Assembly: GCF_003293695.1 (NCBI RefSeq)
Contig: NZ_CP029556.1
Coordinates: 816,001 to 880,000, forward strand
Direction: 5' to 3'
DNA length: 64,000 nt
Source of the DNA: Lysobacter oculi
GTDB lineage: Bacteria > Pseudomonadota > Gammaproteobacteria > Xanthomonadales > Xanthomonadaceae
In this document: positions 26,848 through 38,776 of the stretch, in pieces
Position numbering within the stretch: the first letter of the stretch is position 1
How the letters are laid out: every line of letters starts with the position of its first letter
Translations under genes and position numbers: made by a program
The notes under the pieces: generated by a model
Seen by the model: only the letters and a program-made list of their open reading frames with translations
What the model was told of the DNA's origin: nothing
Database searches by the model: none

Positions 26848-26875
26848 GACGGGCAGGCCGGCAGGTCTGCCCGTT
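26848..26875 (+). other. Stem-loop in the dnaK-dnaJ spacer
   Basis: Arms ACGGGCAG (26849-26856) and CTGCCCGT (26867-26874), 8 bp, 10-nt loop, with no strong T-tract. Such a hairpin could stabilise the dnaK 3' end or lower read-through so that DnaJ is made at lower level than DnaK. Confidence 0.5.
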
Positions 26876-26906
26876 CGCGTGAGAGAGCAAGGAACCCGCA
26901 AGACCG

Positions 26907-28040
26907 ATGAGCAAGCGCGACTACTACGAAGTCCTCGGCGTCAGCCGGACCGTCACCGAGGCCGAGCTGAAGGTGGCTTACCGCCGCGCGGCCGCCAAGC
27001 ACCATCCTGACCGCAACCACGGCAACGAGAAGGCCGCCGAGATCGCGTTCAAGGAGTGCAAGGAGGCCTATGAGGTGCTGTCCGACGCCGGCAAGCGCCG
27101 GGCCTACGACCAGCACGGCCACGCCGCCTTCGAGCACGGCATGGGCGGCGGGGGCGCGGGTCCCGGCTATGCCGACGTCGGCGACATCTTCGGCGACATC
27201 TTCGGCAACATCTTCGGCGGCGGCATGGGCGGCCAGCAGCGCCAGCGCCGCGGTGCCGACGTCGGCTACCGCCTCGACCTCGACCTGGAGGAAGCGGTCT
27301 CCGGCATCGAGAAGAAGATCGAACTGCCGACGCTCGCCGAGTGCGACGACTGCGGCGGCTCCGGCTCCGAGGACGGCCAGCTCGATACCTGCGGACAGTG
27401 CGGCGGGCGCGGGCAGGTGGTGATGCAGCGCGGTCCGTTCCGCATGCAGCAGCCGTGCCCGGCCTGCATGGGGCGCGGCCAGACCATCGTGCATCCGTGC
27501 AAGAGCTGCCACGGCAATGGCCGCGTGCACGAAGACAAGGTGTTGGAAGTGAACATCCCGGCGGGCGTGGACAGTGGCGACCGCATCCGCCTGGCGGGCG
27601 AGGGCGAGGCCGGACCGGCCGGCAGTCCGCCCGGCGACCTGTATGTGGAAGTGCGGGTGCGCCCGCATGAGATCTTCACCCGCGAAGGCGACGACCTGCA
27701 TTGCGAAGTGCCGATCCGCATCTCGCAGGCGGCGCTCGGCGACACCGTGCGCGTGCCGACGCTGGAAGGCGAGGCGGAAATCCGCATTCCGGCCGAAACC
27801 CAGAGCGGCAAAGTGTTCCGCCTGCGCGGCAAGGGCGTGAAGTCGGTCCGCAGCCGCAGCGAGGGCGACCTGTACTGCACGGCGGTGGTGGAAACGCCGA
27901 TCAACCTGACCGCCGAACAGCGCCAGCTGCTGGAGCAGTTCGAATCGACCTTCACCGGCGAGGACGCGCGCAAGCATTCGCCCAAGCACGCCACCTTCAT
28001 GGACGGGGTCAAGGGCTTCTGGGACCGGATGACCGGCTGA
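26907..28040 (+). CDS. dnaJ: Chaperone DnaJ (Hsp40)
   Basis: A 377-residue type I J-protein. The J domain (1-70) has the HPD motif in KHHPDRN that stimulates DnaK. A Gly/Phe-rich region (about 75-110) follows. The zinc domain has all four CxxCxGxG repeats: [24 protein letters not shown] and CKSCHGNG (about 145-212). C-terminal substrate-binding domains complete it. Ends the heat-shock run. Confidence 0.98.
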   Translation: MSKRDYYEVLGVSRTVTEAELKVAYRRAAAKHHPDRNHGNEKAAEIAFKECKEAYEVLSDAGKRRAYDQHGHAAFEHGMGGGGAGPGYADVGDIFGDIFGNIFGGGMGGQQRQRRGADVGYRLDLDLEEAVSGIEKKIELPTLAECDDCGGSGSEDGQLDTCGQCGGRGQVVMQRGPFRMQQPCPACMGRGQTIVHPCKSCHGNGRVHEDKVLEVNIPAGVDSGDRIRLAGEGEAGPAGSPPGDLYVEVRVRPHEIFTREGDDLHCEVPIRISQAALGDTVRVPTLEGEAEIRIPAETQSGKVFRLRGKGVKSVRSRSEGDLYCTAVVETPINLTAEQRQLLEQFESTFTGEDARKHSPKHATFMDGVKGFWDRMTG

Positions 28041-28065
28041 CGCGCGGTTGCCCCTTCACCGTGCC

Positions 28066-28092
28066 GGCCGCTAACGTGGGCGGCCTTCTTCC
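28066..28092 (+). terminator. Probable terminator after dnaJ
   Basis: GGCCGC (28066-28071) pairs with GCGGCC (28080-28085) and is followed by TTCTTCCC. The stem is short and the T-tract imperfect. Confidence 0.5.
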
Positions 28093-28107
28093 CGGTCGCC
28101 TCCGCCT

Positions 28108-28863
28108 ATGGCCCACGATCCCGACATCCGCCTGCTGATCCATGGTGCCAATGGCCGGATGGGCCAGGCATTGTTGCGGCTGTGCAACGAATCGCCGGGC
28201 TGCGGCACGGTCGCGGCGGTGTCGCGCCGTTCGCCGCAGCAAAGGGTGGTGGATGGCGTCGCGCACCTGGCCGCCAGCGAGATGTCGGGCGCGCCGGCCT
28301 TCGACGTGGCGGTGGATTTCAGCCTGCCGGAAGCCTTCGACGGCATCCTCGCGCTGTGCGTCGAACGCGGGGCCGCGCTGGTCTCCGGCACCACCGGGCT
28401 GTCCGATGCGCAGAAGGCCGCGCTCGAAGCCGCATCGCAACGCATTCCCGTGCTGTGGGCGAGCAATTTCAGCATCGGCGTGGCCGTGCTGAACAAACTG
28501 GTGCGCCGCGCCGCCGAGGCCTTGCCGGACTGGGACTGCGACATCATCGAAATGCACCACACCCGCAAGCTGGATGCGCCTTCGGGCACCGCGTTGACGC
28601 TGGGCCAGTCGGCCGAGGCGGGCGGCGCCACGCCGCACTACGCCGCGATCCGCGCCGGCGATATCGTCGGCGAGCATCTGGTGCAGTTCGCGGGGCAGGG
28701 CGAGCGCATCGAACTGATCCACCGCGCCACCCACCGCGACATCTTCGCGCGGGGTGCATTGCAGGCGGCACGCTGGCTGGCGGGCCGTCCGGCGGGCCTG
28801 TATGCAGTCCGTGATCTGCTGGATGATGTCGCCGGACTGGATTCACGCGGCCATCACCGATAG
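28108..28863 (+). CDS. dapB: 4-hydroxy-tetrahydrodipicolinate reductase
   Basis: A 251-residue reductase of the lysine/diaminopimelate pathway. The NAD(P) motif is GANGRMGQ at about 13-20. The catalytic signature EMHHTRKLDAPSGTA (about 152-166) is complete: the His pair, the lysine and the DAPSGTA loop. The VDFSLPEAF and SGTTGLSDAQ segments are standard. About 20 residues shorter than the E. coli enzyme. It lies upstream of carA, as in pseudomonads. Confidence 0.96.
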   Translation: MAHDPDIRLLIHGANGRMGQALLRLCNESPGCGTVAAVSRRSPQQRVVDGVAHLAASEMSGAPAFDVAVDFSLPEAFDGILALCVERGAALVSGTTGLSDAQKAALEAASQRIPVLWASNFSIGVAVLNKLVRRAAEALPDWDCDIIEMHHTRKLDAPSGTALTLGQSAEAGGATPHYAAIRAGDIVGEHLVQFAGQGERIELIHRATHRDIFARGALQAARWLAGRPAGLYAVRDLLDDVAGLDSRGHHR

Positions 28864-28950
28864 AATCCTCGTTCGCCTGAATCCAATCGCCTCCGGGGTA
28901 GCCAATGCGCACTTCGGCGGTTTTTTGCAACCCCAGACAAGGCGAAGCCC
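28861..28950 (+). promoter_or_regulatory. carA promoter and leader
   Basis: TAGAAT (28861-28866), overlapping the dapB stop, is a reasonable -10. The leader contains a T6 run (28921-28926) after a GC-rich segment and a short frame from ATG 28904 that runs 24 codons to 28978, past the carA start. It resembles a transcription-attenuation layout, which is how carAB leaders work in some proteobacteria, but I could not draw a strong terminator stem. Function is speculative. Confidence 0.35.
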
Positions 28951-30072
28951 GTGATCCAACCTGCACTTCTCGCGCTTGAAGACGGCACTGTCTTCAGGGG
29001 CTCATCCATCGGCGCGCCCGGTATTTCAGTGGGCGAGGTGGTGTTCAACACCGCCATGACCGGCTACCAGGAAGTGCTGACCGACCCGTCGTACGCGCGC
29101 CAGCTGGTCACCCTGACCTATCCGCACATCGGCAACACCGGCATGACGCCGCAGGACGACGAGGCTGCCCGCGTCTGGGCCGCCGGCCTGATCGTGCGCG
29201 ACGTGCCGCGCCGCCCCAGCAGCTGGCGCAACCGGCAGTCGCTGCCGGAGTGGATGCGCGAACGCGGCATCGTCGGCATCCATGACCTCGACACGCGTGC
29301 GCTGACCCGCCGCCTGCGCGAGAGCGGTGCCCAGAACGGCGCGCTGATGGCCGGCGAAGGGCTGGATGCCGATGCGGCGATCGAGGCCGCGCGCAAGTTC
29401 CCCGGCCTGAAGGGCATGGACCTGGCCAAGGTGGTCAGCACCGACAAGCCGTATGCCTGGACCGAGGGTTCGCTCGACCTCGACCGCAATGCCTTCGATG
29501 TCCCGGCGAAGAAGTTCAAGGTCGTCGCCTACGATTTCGGCGTGAAGACCAACATCCTGCGCATGCTGGCCGACCGCGGCTGCGAGGTGACCGTGGTGCC
29601 GGCGCAGACGCCCGCCGCCGACGTGCTGGCGATGCAGCCGGACGGCATCTTCCTGTCCAACGGCCCGGGCGATCCGGAACCGTGCGATTACGCCATCGCC
29701 GCCATCCGCGAATTCCTGGCGAAGAAGGTGCCGATCTATGGCATCTGCCTCGGCCACCAGCTGCTGGGCCTGGCCGTGGGCGCGAAGACGATGAAGATGC
29801 CGCACGGCCACCACGGCGCCAACCACCCGGTGCAGGAACTCGACGGCGGCCGCGTGCTGATCACCTCGCAGAACCACGGCTTCTGCCTGGACGAAGCCAC
29901 TTTGCCAGCGAATGCGCGCATCACCCACCGCTCGCTGTTCGACGGCACCAACCAGGGCATCGAACTCACCGATGCACCGGCCTACAGCTTCCAGGGCCAC
30001 CCCGAAGCATCACCGGGTCCGCGCGACGTCGCGGGCCTGTTCGATCGATTCATCGCCACGATGGCGAACTGA
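28951..30072 (+). CDS. carA: Carbamoyl-phosphate synthase small subunit
   Basis: A 373-residue glutamine amidotransferase subunit that supplies ammonia to CarB for carbamoyl phosphate (arginine and pyrimidine synthesis). The class I triad is C266 ([11 protein letters not shown]), H350 and E352 ([10 protein letters not shown]). The N-terminal CarA domain starts [11 protein letters not shown]. The start codon is GTG at 28951, preceded by AAGGCG. Unusually, carB does not follow directly: an S9 peptidase gene lies between. Confidence 0.97.
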   Translation: MIQPALLALEDGTVFRGSSIGAPGISVGEVVFNTAMTGYQEVLTDPSYARQLVTLTYPHIGNTGMTPQDDEAARVWAAGLIVRDVPRRPSSWRNRQSLPEWMRERGIVGIHDLDTRALTRRLRESGAQNGALMAGEGLDADAAIEAARKFPGLKGMDLAKVVSTDKPYAWTEGSLDLDRNAFDVPAKKFKVVAYDFGVKTNILRMLADRGCEVTVVPAQTPAADVLAMQPDGIFLSNGPGDPEPCDYAIAAIREFLAKKVPIYGICLGHQLLGLAVGAKTMKMPHGHHGANHPVQELDGGRVLITSQNHGFCLDEATLPANARITHRSLFDGTNQGIELTDAPAYSFQGHPEASPGPRDVAGLFDRFIATMAN

Positions 30073-30093
30073 CCACTCAGGAGACACGGATTC

Positions 30094-31983
30094 ATGAAAC
30101 AGCTTGTCATTGCGATCGCGCTGGCATGTGCGTCACTGGTGCCGACCAGTGTCGATGCACGCGAAGTCCCCACGCGTGATTTCTTCAAAGACCCCGAGTT
30201 CACCTCGGTGGTGTTGTCGCCCGATGGCAAGCACATCGCGATCACCGTGCCGCAGGCCGACCGCACCCTGCTGGCCGTGCTGGAAACCGACAACAACAAG
30301 GTCGTCGGCAAGTGGGATTACGGCACCAACCGCCACATCCGCAACGTGATGTGGGCGAACAACGAGCGCCTGCTGTTCCGCGTCGGCCTGAAGCTTGGCA
30401 AGTTCGATTTCGAAGTCGGCAACTCCGACCTCTACGCCACCAACCTCGATGGCACCAAGCGCATCGACATCCCCAATGGCAGCACCTACCAGATCGTCGA
30501 TGTCACCCGTGACGACCCGCGCACGGTGCTGGTGTCGCGCTCGGTGGAATCCACCTATCTGTCCAAGCTCGATGTCTACAACGGTCGCCTGAGCACCGTG
30601 TCGACCGCGAAGGTGGATGGCGGCAGCTTCGTCGTCGACCACACCGGCACCCCGCGCTACGCCTTCGGCGAGATGAAGGACGGCAGCCAGATCACCCTGG
30701 CCCGCAACGGCGATATCTGGGAAGAAGTGCACCGCACGCCGCGTGGTGGCGCGACCCTGTCGCCTATCGGTTTCGCCGCCGACAACAAGCACGTCTATAT
30801 GGAGCGTGGCGACGACGGCAAGCCCGACAGCGTGGTGCTGCTCGACCCGGAAACCGGCGAAGAGAAGCAGGTGTCGAGCAATGGCGCGGTCAGCCCGGCG
30901 CGCACCCTGTGGAGCTCCGACGGCAAGACCCTGCTGGGCATCGCCTACATGGACGGCATCCCGTACTGGGACTGGATCGCCCCGGAACACCCCGAGACCA
31001 AGGTGCTGGCCGGCCTGGAAAAGGCTTTCCCGGGCAAGGCGGTGAGCTTCTCGGGCAGCAGCGAGGACGGCCGTTACATCGCCATGCGCGTCTTCAGTGA
31101 CCGCGATCCGGGCCAGCTCTACCTGTTCGACCGCCAGACCGGCCAGGCCAAGTTCCTCGCCGCCAGCATGGACTGGATCAAGCCCGAGGAAATGTCGCCG
31201 ATGAAGCCGGTGGAGATCACCGCGCGCGACGGCATGCGCATGTTCGGCTACCTGACCATCCCGGCCGGCAGCAACGGCAAGAACCTGCCGCTGATCATCA
31301 ACCCGCACGGCGGCCCGCACGGCCCGCGCGACAGCTGGGGCTTCAACCCGGAAGTCCAGTTCCTGGCCAACCGTGGCTATGCGGTGCTGCAGGTGAACTA
31401 CCGCGGCTCCGGCGGTTACGGCAAGGCGTTCGAGCGTGCCGGCTACCGCAAGTGGGGCACCACGATGCAGGACGACCTGACCGATTCGGTGCGCTGGGCC
31501 ATCGCCGAGGGCATCGCCGATCCGAAGCGCGTCTGCATCTACGGCGCCTCCTACGGCGGCTACGCGGCGCTGATGAGCATCGTGCGCGAGCCGAACCTGT
31601 ACCAGTGCTCGGTCGGCTACGTCGGCGTCTACGACCTGGACATCCAGCGCCGCAGCAGCGACACCTCGCAGAGCGACTTCGGCATGAACTACCTGCGTGA
31701 CGTGCTGCCGCCGACCTCCGCCGAGCGCCAGGCGCAGTCGCCGATCTACGGCGTGGACCGCATCAAGACCCCGGTGATGCTGGTGCATGGCCGCCTGGAC
31801 CGCCGCGTGCCGATCGAGAACGTCGAGAAGCTGGAAGCCAAGATGAAGGCGGCCGGCAAGGCGCCGGAAGACGTGGTGATCGAGGACAAGGAAGGCCATG
31901 GTTTCCAGAACGTGGACAACCAGGTGAACCTCTACAACCGCATGCAGGCGTTCTTCGACCGCCACATCGGCAACAAGAAGTAA
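30094..31983 (+). CDS. Secreted S9-family serine peptidase (prolyl oligopeptidase / acylaminoacyl-peptidase type)
   Basis: A 629-residue exported peptidase. The signal peptide is MKQLVIAIALACASLVPTS with cleavage after VDA (about residue 22). Residues about 35-370 form a WD/beta-propeller-like domain that gates the active site. The C-terminal alpha/beta-hydrolase holds the triad S486 (GASYGGY), D569 (HGRLDRRV) and H602 (EGHGFQN). It likely degrades peptides in the periplasm or outside. It is 21 nt after carA and 81 nt before carB, on the same strand, so it probably shares their transcript. Substrate unknown. Confidence 0.92.
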   Translation: MKQLVIAIALACASLVPTSVDAREVPTRDFFKDPEFTSVVLSPDGKHIAITVPQADRTLLAVLETDNNKVVGKWDYGTNRHIRNVMWANNERLLFRVGLKLGKFDFEVGNSDLYATNLDGTKRIDIPNGSTYQIVDVTRDDPRTVLVSRSVESTYLSKLDVYNGRLSTVSTAKVDGGSFVVDHTGTPRYAFGEMKDGSQITLARNGDIWEEVHRTPRGGATLSPIGFAADNKHVYMERGDDGKPDSVVLLDPETGEEKQVSSNGAVSPARTLWSSDGKTLLGIAYMDGIPYWDWIAPEHPETKVLAGLEKAFPGKAVSFSGSSEDGRYIAMRVFSDRDPGQLYLFDRQTGQAKFLAASMDWIKPEEMSPMKPVEITARDGMRMFGYLTIPAGSNGKNLPLIINPHGGPHGPRDSWGFNPEVQFLANRGYAVLQVNYRGSGGYGKAFERAGYRKWGTTMQDDLTDSVRWAIAEGIADPKRVCIYGASYGGYAALMSIVREPNLYQCSVGYVGVYDLDIQRRSSDTSQSDFGMNYLRDVLPPTSAERQAQSPIYGVDRIKTPVMLVHGRLDRRVPIENVEKLEAKMKAAGKAPEDVVIEDKEGHGFQNVDNQVNLYNRMQAFFDRHIGNKK

Positions 31984-32064
31984 GTGATGCACAGGGGAGG
32001 GCGGCCATCCGCCCTCCCGTCCCCCTCACGCGCCAGCCACGGCGCGCCTGAAGTGACCTGATCC

Positions 32065-35306
<3,242 letters not shown>

Positions 35307-35310
<4 letters not shown>

Positions 35311-35786
35311 ACCAGCCGCCGATGACCGCGCGGGGCGCCGCCCGACTGCGCGAGGAACTTGAAGAACTGAAATCCGTGAAGCGCCCGGCGGTGATCCAGG
35401 CGATCGCCGAAGCGCGTGCGCATGGCGATCTCAAGGAAAACGCCGAATACCACGCCGCGCGCGAGCAGCAGGGCTTCATCGAAGGCCGCATCAAGCAGCT
35501 CGAAGGCGAGCTCTCACACGCGCAGATCATCGATGTCACCAAGCTCGGCGCCGGCGACAAGATCGTGTTCGGCGCGACCGTGGACCTGGCCGACATCGAG
35601 ACCGGCAACGAGGTGACCTACCAGATCGTGGGTGACCTGGAAGCCGACATCAAGCTCAAGCTGATCGCCATTTCCTCGCCCATCGCGCGTGCGCTGATCG
35701 GCAAGCACGAGGGCGACGAAGTCACGCTGGAAGCGCCCGGCGGCACCCACGAGTTCGAGATCGTCGCCGTCCGCTACGAAGGCTGA
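35307..35786 (+). CDS. greA: Transcription elongation factor GreA
   Basis: A 159-residue GreA that rescues backtracked RNA polymerase by stimulating transcript cleavage. The N-terminal coiled coil carries the tip acidic pair in [17 protein letters not shown], and the C-terminal FKBP-like domain ([37 protein letters not shown]) binds polymerase. ATG at 35307 overlaps the carB stop; a second ATG at 35322 gives a start closer to most homologues. The carB-greA linkage is shared with the rpf locus of Xanthomonas. Confidence 0.96.
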
Positions 35787-36719
35787 GTGGCGGCTTCGCG
35801 CATCCAGCTGTTGCTGCCGGCGCCACAGCGCTGGCCTCAGCCGCTGCCGGACAGCATCGCCAAGGCGCTGGGCCGGGCGGATCGTGTCGATGTGGCTTCG
35901 GCCGGTGTGCCCGACGTGCCGGCATCCGCGGCCCTGTCACGGCTCGGCGAAGACGACCTGACGCCCGACGACATCCGCGCACATCGCTGGCTGCGCGCCG
36001 ATCCGGCATGGATCCGCGCCGACATCAACGGCGCACGGCTGTACGCGGTGGGCGCGATGCTGCCGCTCGATGCCGACGACATCGACGCCTTCGCGCCGCT
36101 GGTTCAATCGTTGTGCGACGAAGCCGGCTTCACGCTCGACATCGCGCATCCGCAGCGCTGGTACCTGCGCCTTCCTCGCGATGATACGGCGCTGCCCACG
36201 TTCTCCACCCCCATCGAGGCCTTGGGCGAAGACGTCTTCGACCACCGCCCCGAAGGCGATGCCGCGCGGCCCTGGCGCGTGCTCGACAACGAAGTGCAGG
36301 TCGCGCTGCATCAGCATCCGCGCAACGAGGCGCGGCAACGCCTGGGTCGCCCGCCGGTCAACGCGCTGTGGTGGTGGGGCGGGGCGGCATTGCCCGATGC
36401 GCCCGCCGCCGCGCCGCCGACGATCCATTCCGATGATCCCCTGCTGCGAGGTCTGGCACGGCTGGCCAAGATGACGCCTGCCGGTGTGCCGGATGCGTGG
36501 CCCGATGACGCGCAAGGGCTGTTCGACCTGCGCGGGATGCGCGCCGAAGACCTTGCGGACAAGTGGCTGTTGCCGGCACTCGAATGGATGTCGAAGGGGA
36601 ACCGCACGATGCACTGGATGGTGGAAGACGGCCCGACGTGGCGACTGGCCCGCATGCAGCGCTGGCGTTTCTGGCGCGCCGCGCGCGATGCCGATGGCCA
36701 GCCGATGCACGCGCCATGA
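35787..36719 (+). CDS. rpfE: RpfE-like protein (annotated elsewhere as phosphoglycerate-mutase-like)
   Basis: A 310-residue soluble protein with no signal peptide. Its GTG start follows the greA stop immediately and its TGA overlaps the recJ ATG (36716-36719). The opening IQLLLPAPQRWP, the DPAWIRADINGARL and RWYLRLP segments, and the PPVNALWWWGG motif near residue 190 resemble the xanthomonad RpfE protein, whose gene sits between greA and recJ in the rpf locus. Molecular function is unknown; the phosphoglycerate-mutase label given to relatives reflects a distant alkaline-phosphatase-like match that I cannot confirm from residues here. Confidence 0.7.
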   Translation: MAASRIQLLLPAPQRWPQPLPDSIAKALGRADRVDVASAGVPDVPASAALSRLGEDDLTPDDIRAHRWLRADPAWIRADINGARLYAVGAMLPLDADDIDAFAPLVQSLCDEAGFTLDIAHPQRWYLRLPRDDTALPTFSTPIEALGEDVFDHRPEGDAARPWRVLDNEVQVALHQHPRNEARQRLGRPPVNALWWWGGAALPDAPAAAPPTIHSDDPLLRGLARLAKMTPAGVPDAWPDDAQGLFDLRGMRAEDLADKWLLPALEWMSKGNRTMHWMVEDGPTWRLARMQRWRFWRAARDADGQPMHAP

Positions 36720-38416
36720 CCGCGCGCCGCGTCGTGCGCCGCGAGGTCGATGAGGCCCTGATCTCGCAAGGCGACTGGCCCTCGCATTGGCCGCCCGCGT
36801 TGCGTCGCGTGCATGCCGCGCGCGGCAGCACCGGCCTGGGTGATGCGATGCCCGGGCTCGGCAGCCTGCCGCCGCCCGATGGCCTGCTCGGACTGCCGCA
36901 GGCCGTGGCCCTGCTGCGCGATGCCATCGCCCGCGACGCGCACATCGTGGTCACCGCCGATTTCGACTGCGATGGCGCGACCGCCTGCGCCGTCGCCGTG
37001 CGTGGCCTGCGCATGCTCGGCGCGACGCGCGTGTCCTACGCCGTGCCAGACCGCATGCGTCATGGCTACGGCCTGACGCCCGGGCTGGTCGCCGATATCG
37101 CCGCCCTGCAGCCTGATCTGCTGCTCACCGTCGATCACGGCATCGCCTGCCACGCCGGCATCCAGGCGGCGAAGGCGCGCGGCTGGCAGGTCATCGTCAC
37201 CGACCACCACCTGCCGGGCGAAACGCTGCCGATGGCCGATGCCATCGTCAATCCGCAGCAGCCGGGCGATGGTTTTCCTTCGCGTGCATTGGCGGGCGTC
37301 GGCGTGCTGTTCTACCTGCTGCTGGCGATGCGGGCAGCGGCGCGAAACGCTCAGGAATCCGCCGGCAACGCGGACCTCGCATCCCTGTTGGACCTTGTCG
37401 CGGTCGGCACCGTCGCCGACATGGTGAAGCTGGATGTCGCCAACCGCGCGTTGATCGGCGCCGGCCTGCGCCAGCTGCGCAAAGGGCAGGGCTGCGCCGG
37501 CCTGCGCGCGCTGATCGACGTCGCCGGCCGTGATCCCGCGCGCCTGACCACGGCCGACATCGGCTACGCCATCGCGCCGCGCATCAATGCCGCCGGGCGG
37601 CTGGAAGACATGGCGCTCGGCATCGAGTGCCTGCTCGGCGATGACATCGACACCTGCCGCATGCAGGCCGAGGCGCTCGACGCGATCAACCGCGAGCGCC
37701 GGCAGATGCAGCAGTCGATGGTCGATCAGGCCGTCGCCTGCCCGGAAGTGGCCGGTGACACGCTGATTCCCTGCGTGTCGGATGAAAGCTGGCACCCCGG
37801 CGTGGTCGGGCTGGTCGCCTCGCGGCTCAAGGAGCGCCTGCAGCGGCCGGTGTTCGCCTTCGCGCCGGCCGGCGAGGACGAATGGCGCGGGTCGGCGCGT
37901 TCCATTCCCGGCTTCCATCTTCGCGATGCCATCGCTTTGGTCGATGCGCGTCATCCCGGTCTGGTCACCCGTTTCGGCGGCCATGCGATGGCGGCGGGGC
38001 TCACCTTGCCGCGTGCGGCCTTGCCGGCATTCACCGAGGCCATCGCCGATGTGGCCGAAGCGCACAAGCCGGCCCTGCTCAGCACCGAAGACCTGGTGAG
38101 CGATGGCGAACTGGATGCCGCTTCGCTCGACTTCGCCCATGCCTGCGCCCTGCGTGACGGCGGGGCGTGGGGGCAGGGCTATCCGGAACCGCTGTTCGAC
38201 GGCGTGTTCGGCGTCCTCGACTGGCGCATCGTCGGCGAGCGCCACCTCAAGCTCACGCTGGAACGTGACGGCCGCCGCTTCAACGCCATGCATTTCGATG
38301 GCTGGACCGGAGAGTCACCGGCGGGTGCCGTGCACATCGCCTACCGGTTGACGCCGGATGACTGGCGCGGCGGCGATGCCATCCAGTTGATCGTGGTGCA
38401 GCGCGAAGCCGCCTGA
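36716..38416 (+). CDS. recJ: Single-stranded-DNA-specific exonuclease RecJ
   Basis: A 566-residue 5'-3' single-strand exonuclease acting in recombination and repair. The DHH phosphoesterase core shows TADFDCDGATA, TVDHGIACHAG and the DHH triplet D163-H164-H165 (VTDHHLPGE). The DHHA1 domain has RFGGHAMAAGLTL, and a C-terminal OB fold binds DNA. The open frame extends 51 codons upstream, but the ATG at 36716 overlaps the rpfE stop and gives the usual N-terminus. Confidence 0.96.
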   Translation: MTARRVVRREVDEALISQGDWPSHWPPALRRVHAARGSTGLGDAMPGLGSLPPPDGLLGLPQAVALLRDAIARDAHIVVTADFDCDGATACAVAVRGLRMLGATRVSYAVPDRMRHGYGLTPGLVADIAALQPDLLLTVDHGIACHAGIQAAKARGWQVIVTDHHLPGETLPMADAIVNPQQPGDGFPSRALAGVGVLFYLLLAMRAAARNAQESAGNADLASLLDLVAVGTVADMVKLDVANRALIGAGLRQLRKGQGCAGLRALIDVAGRDPARLTTADIGYAIAPRINAAGRLEDMALGIECLLGDDIDTCRMQAEALDAINRERRQMQQSMVDQAVACPEVAGDTLIPCVSDESWHPGVVGLVASRLKERLQRPVFAFAPAGEDEWRGSARSIPGFHLRDAIALVDARHPGLVTRFGGHAMAAGLTLPRAALPAFTEAIADVAEAHKPALLSTEDLVSDGELDAASLDFAHACALRDGGAWGQGYPEPLFDGVFGVLDWRIVGERHLKLTLERDGRRFNAMHFDGWTGESPAGAVHIAYRLTPDDWRGGDAIQLIVVQREAA

Positions 38417-38438
38417 AGCCCGGCACCGCGTCAGCGAT

Positions 38439-38657
38439 TCAATCGATGTGCTTCAAGGCCTCGCCGTAATGCGCCGCGACGTGGTCGGTCTTGTCACTTT
38501 TGATCTCGTATTGCGGCTTGTCGGGGCTGGCGTGGTGGGTGTGCCCCTTGTAGTCGAAGTCCTGTGTATGGACCTTGGTGATGGTGCCGCTGACGTGGCC
38601 GGCCTCGGAATTCCAGCCGACGTGGTCGCCGACCTTGAACGTGGATGCACTGGACAT
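38439..38657 (-). CDS. Small DUF2945 / hypervirulence-associated Tudor-like protein
   Basis: A 72-residue protein reading MSSASTFKVGDHVGWNSEAG, then HVSGTITKVHTQDFDYKG, then HHASPDKPQYEIKSDKTDHV. This matches the small HVA1/DUF2945 Tudor-like domain, originally named in a fungal pathogen and common in soil bacteria with no known function. ATG at 38657 follows a GGAG site and is preferred over an upstream start. It is divergent from prfB and convergent with recJ (22-nt gap), so it is a single-gene insertion within the otherwise conserved recJ-prfB stretch. Confidence 0.85.
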   Translation of the reverse strand: MSSASTFKVGDHVGWNSEAGHVSGTITKVHTQDFDYKGHTHHASPDKPQYEIKSDKTDHVAAHYGEALKHID

Positions 38658-38739
38658 GGCGTGCTCCGGACGGGAGCCACAGGCTGACACCGCCGCCGGA
38701 AAATGGGCGTGAGCGCGCCGCCCGCAAGGACGGGCCTGC

Positions 38740-38745
38740 TAGAAT
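38740..38745 (+). promoter_or_regulatory. -10 element of prfB-lysS
   Basis: TAGAAT at 38740-38745 lies 32 nt before the prfB ATG. The -35 region is weak. A leader of about 25 nt is predicted. Confidence 0.4.
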
Positions 38746-38776
38746 TGCCGGCCGTTTCAACGATGTACGCACAGCC

